Shown piece after piece: positions 6,270 through 7,345 of a stretch of 7,345 bases of DNA. The position numbers were made by a program, and so were the translations under genes. The stretch is from the NCBI GenBank assembly GCA_023416175.1, contig JAEZIE010000152.1:1-7345 (forward strand), read 5' to 3'. Positions within the stretch are counted from its first letter, which is position 1, and each line of letters starts with the position of its first letter. The notes below the pieces were generated by a model that was not told where the DNA came from, ran no database searches, and worked only from the letters and a program-made list of their open reading frames with translations. This DNA comes from Bacillota bacterium (GTDB lineage Bacteria > Bacillota > Clostridia > Christensenellales > CAG-138).

Positions 6270-6317
6270 CATTGGCTGATAGAATTTGGGAGTAATAAGT
6301 TTGAGGAGGAATAAACA

Positions 6318-7345
6318 ATGACAAAACAGTACCGGTTTGATACGCTGCAGGCGCACGCGGGCTATTCGCCTGACCCTACGACGGGCGCACGCGCCGTTCC
6401 CATTTACCAGACCACGGCTTATCAGTTTGAGGACGCTGCGGACGCCGCAGCTCAGTTTGCATTAGAAAAGCCGGGCAGCATCTACACGCGTTTAAGCAAC
6501 CCGACGGTTGCCGTACTGGAGGAACGCGTCACGGCATTGGAAGGCGGCGTGGGTACGGTGTGCTTTGCCTCGGGCATGGCTGCGATTTTGGCGGCGATAC
6601 AGAATTTAGCAGAGACAGGCAGCGAGATCATTTCCCTTTCCACGCTTTATGGCGGCACGTATACGCTCTTATTCCAGCGGTTTGAACTCCGTTATGGCAT
6701 CAAGGTTCATTCCGTCAACCCGGAAGATTTTACGAAGCTTGAGTCCCTCATCAACGAAAAAACCCGCTGCGTGTATCTGGAAACGCTTGGCAACCCCAAC
6801 ATCAACATCCCCGATTTTGTAAAGATCGCGGAGATCGCCCACAAGCACGGCCTGCCTGTGATTGCGGACAATACGTTCGGCACTCCTTATCTCATCGATT
6901 CAAAAGCCTGCGGCATCGACATTGTCGTTCATTCCCTCACCAAGTACATGGGTGGGCACGGCAACTCCATGGGCGGCTCGGTCACGGATCTTGGCACGTT
7001 CTCCTTCAAAAACAACCCCCGCTTTACGGAATACAATACGCCGGATGAAAGCTACCACGGCCTTGTCTATGCGGATCTTGGTGCCGCAGGGTACCTGGCA
7101 AAACTGCGCGCGGGCTTCTTAAGGGATACCGGCGCGTGCCTCTCCCCCATCAATGCGTTTTTGCTGCTGCAGGGTATTGAAACATTAAGCCTGCGCATGA
7201 AGAAGCACTGCGAGAACGCAGTAACCGTTGCAAACTACCTCAAAAAACATCCCAACGTGGCGTGGGTCAATTACCCCGCTCTAAATGGCGACGCCTATTA
7301 CGAGCGTGCAAAACAGTATTTTCCCAAGGGCTGCGGCGGCATCTT
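6318..7345 (+). CDS. metY: O-acetylhomoserine sulfhydrylase (PLP-dependent, Cys/Met metabolism family); 3' end outside window
   Basis: The frame is open from the ATG at 6318 to the window edge, giving 342 complete codons of a family usually about 425-430 residues long. The enzyme makes homocysteine from O-acetylhomoserine and sulfide, the direct-sulfhydrylation route to methionine, in the cytosol. Fold-type I PLP features are in order: FDTLQAHAG near the start, VPIYQTTAYQF at 27-37, YTRLSNPT at 56-63, CFASGMAAI at 82-90, LETLGNPNINIPD at 154-166, the PLP-ring aspartate Asp184 in ADNTFGTPYL, and the Schiff-base Lys209 in HSLTKYMGGHGNSMGG. The long insertion between Lys209 and SPINAFLLLQGIETL (276-290) is typical of MetY rather than of cystathionine lyases/synthases. 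GGAGG at 6305-6309 sits 8 bases before the ATG. Expression is probably controlled by the Met-codon leader and terminator just upstream. Sulfur-donor specificity cannot be proved from sequence. Confidence 0.95.
   Translation, partial: MTKQYRFDTLQAHAGYSPDPTTGARAVPIYQTTAYQFEDAADAAAQFALEKPGSIYTRLSNPTVAVLEERVTALEGGVGTVCFASGMAAILAAIQNLAETGSEIISLSTLYGGTYTLLFQRFELRYGIKVHSVNPEDFTKLESLINEKTRCVYLETLGNPNINIPDFVKIAEIAHKHGLPVIADNTFGTPYLIDSKACGIDIVVHSLTKYMGGHGNSMGGSVTDLGTFSFKNNPRFTEYNTPDESYHGLVYADLGAAGYLAKLRAGFLRDTGACLSPINAFLLLQGIETLSLRMKKHCENAVTVANYLKKHPNVAWVNYPALNGDAYYERAKQYFPKGCGGI

Noticed and set aside
6071..6317. SAM riboswitch or Met T-box upstream of metY
   Set aside because: ATGAAGCC at 6110 loosely recalls part of the SAM-I core, but the other core segments are absent. 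The T-box motif AGGGTGGNACCGCG is also missing. The region is better explained by the Met-rich ORF and terminator.
6144..6356. Antisense ORF of 70 codons across the metY leader
   Set aside because: It runs through the terminator hairpin and the promoter-proximal part of metY, with no ribosome binding site noted and no family resemblance. It is a shadow frame of the leader.
1..7345. CRISPR arrays, tRNA or rRNA genes, insertion sequences, prophage or defence genes
   Set aside because: None were seen on either strand. Nearly all of the window is explained by housekeeping genes and their leaders.

Overview
The window reads as chromosomal DNA of a moderately GC-rich member of the Clostridia (Bacillota). 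The evidence is the indirect Asn-/Gln-tRNA pathway (GatCAB), strong AGGAGG-type ribosome binding sites, an NADP-type hexameric glutamate dehydrogenase and sulfide-using methionine synthesis. A Christensenella-like lineage would fit, but that is a guess. All genes are on the + strand, and both end genes are cut by the window edges.

Region 1 (1-4440) is a translation-fidelity operon. It holds the C-terminal part of an aspartyl-tRNA synthetase fused in frame to GatC, then gatA 9 bases later, then a 158-base spacer carrying a folded repeat-like element, then gatB and a Rho-independent terminator. The products charge tRNA with Asp (probably also tRNA-Asn) and convert misacylated Asp-tRNA(Asn) and Glu-tRNA(Gln) to the amide forms.

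Region 2 (4441-5999) is a monocistronic-looking glutamate dehydrogenase gene (gdhA) with its own candidate promoter and an untranslated leader of about 170 bases.

Region 3 (6000-7345) is the most interesting part. A promoter with a perfect TTGACA box is followed by a short leader ORF of 33 codons carrying two in-frame ATG-ATG-ATG runs (8 Met in total). Next come a perfect 13-bp intrinsic terminator with a T tract and the start of metY (O-acetylhomoserine sulfhydrylase), a methionine-synthesis gene. Codons 23-28 of the leader can pair with the centre of the terminator (14 of 15 positions), which gives a plausible antiterminator. A segment just upstream of the leader ribosome binding site can pair with the same bases. 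This has the layout of a trp/his-type ribosome-mediated attenuator, but responding to methionine. Clostridia usually control Met genes with SAM riboswitches or T-boxes, and neither signature is visible here.

The shared theme is amino-acid and amide metabolism: Glu synthesis (gdhA), Asn/Gln-tRNA amidation (gatCAB) and Met synthesis (metY). The neighbouring transcription units otherwise appear independent.
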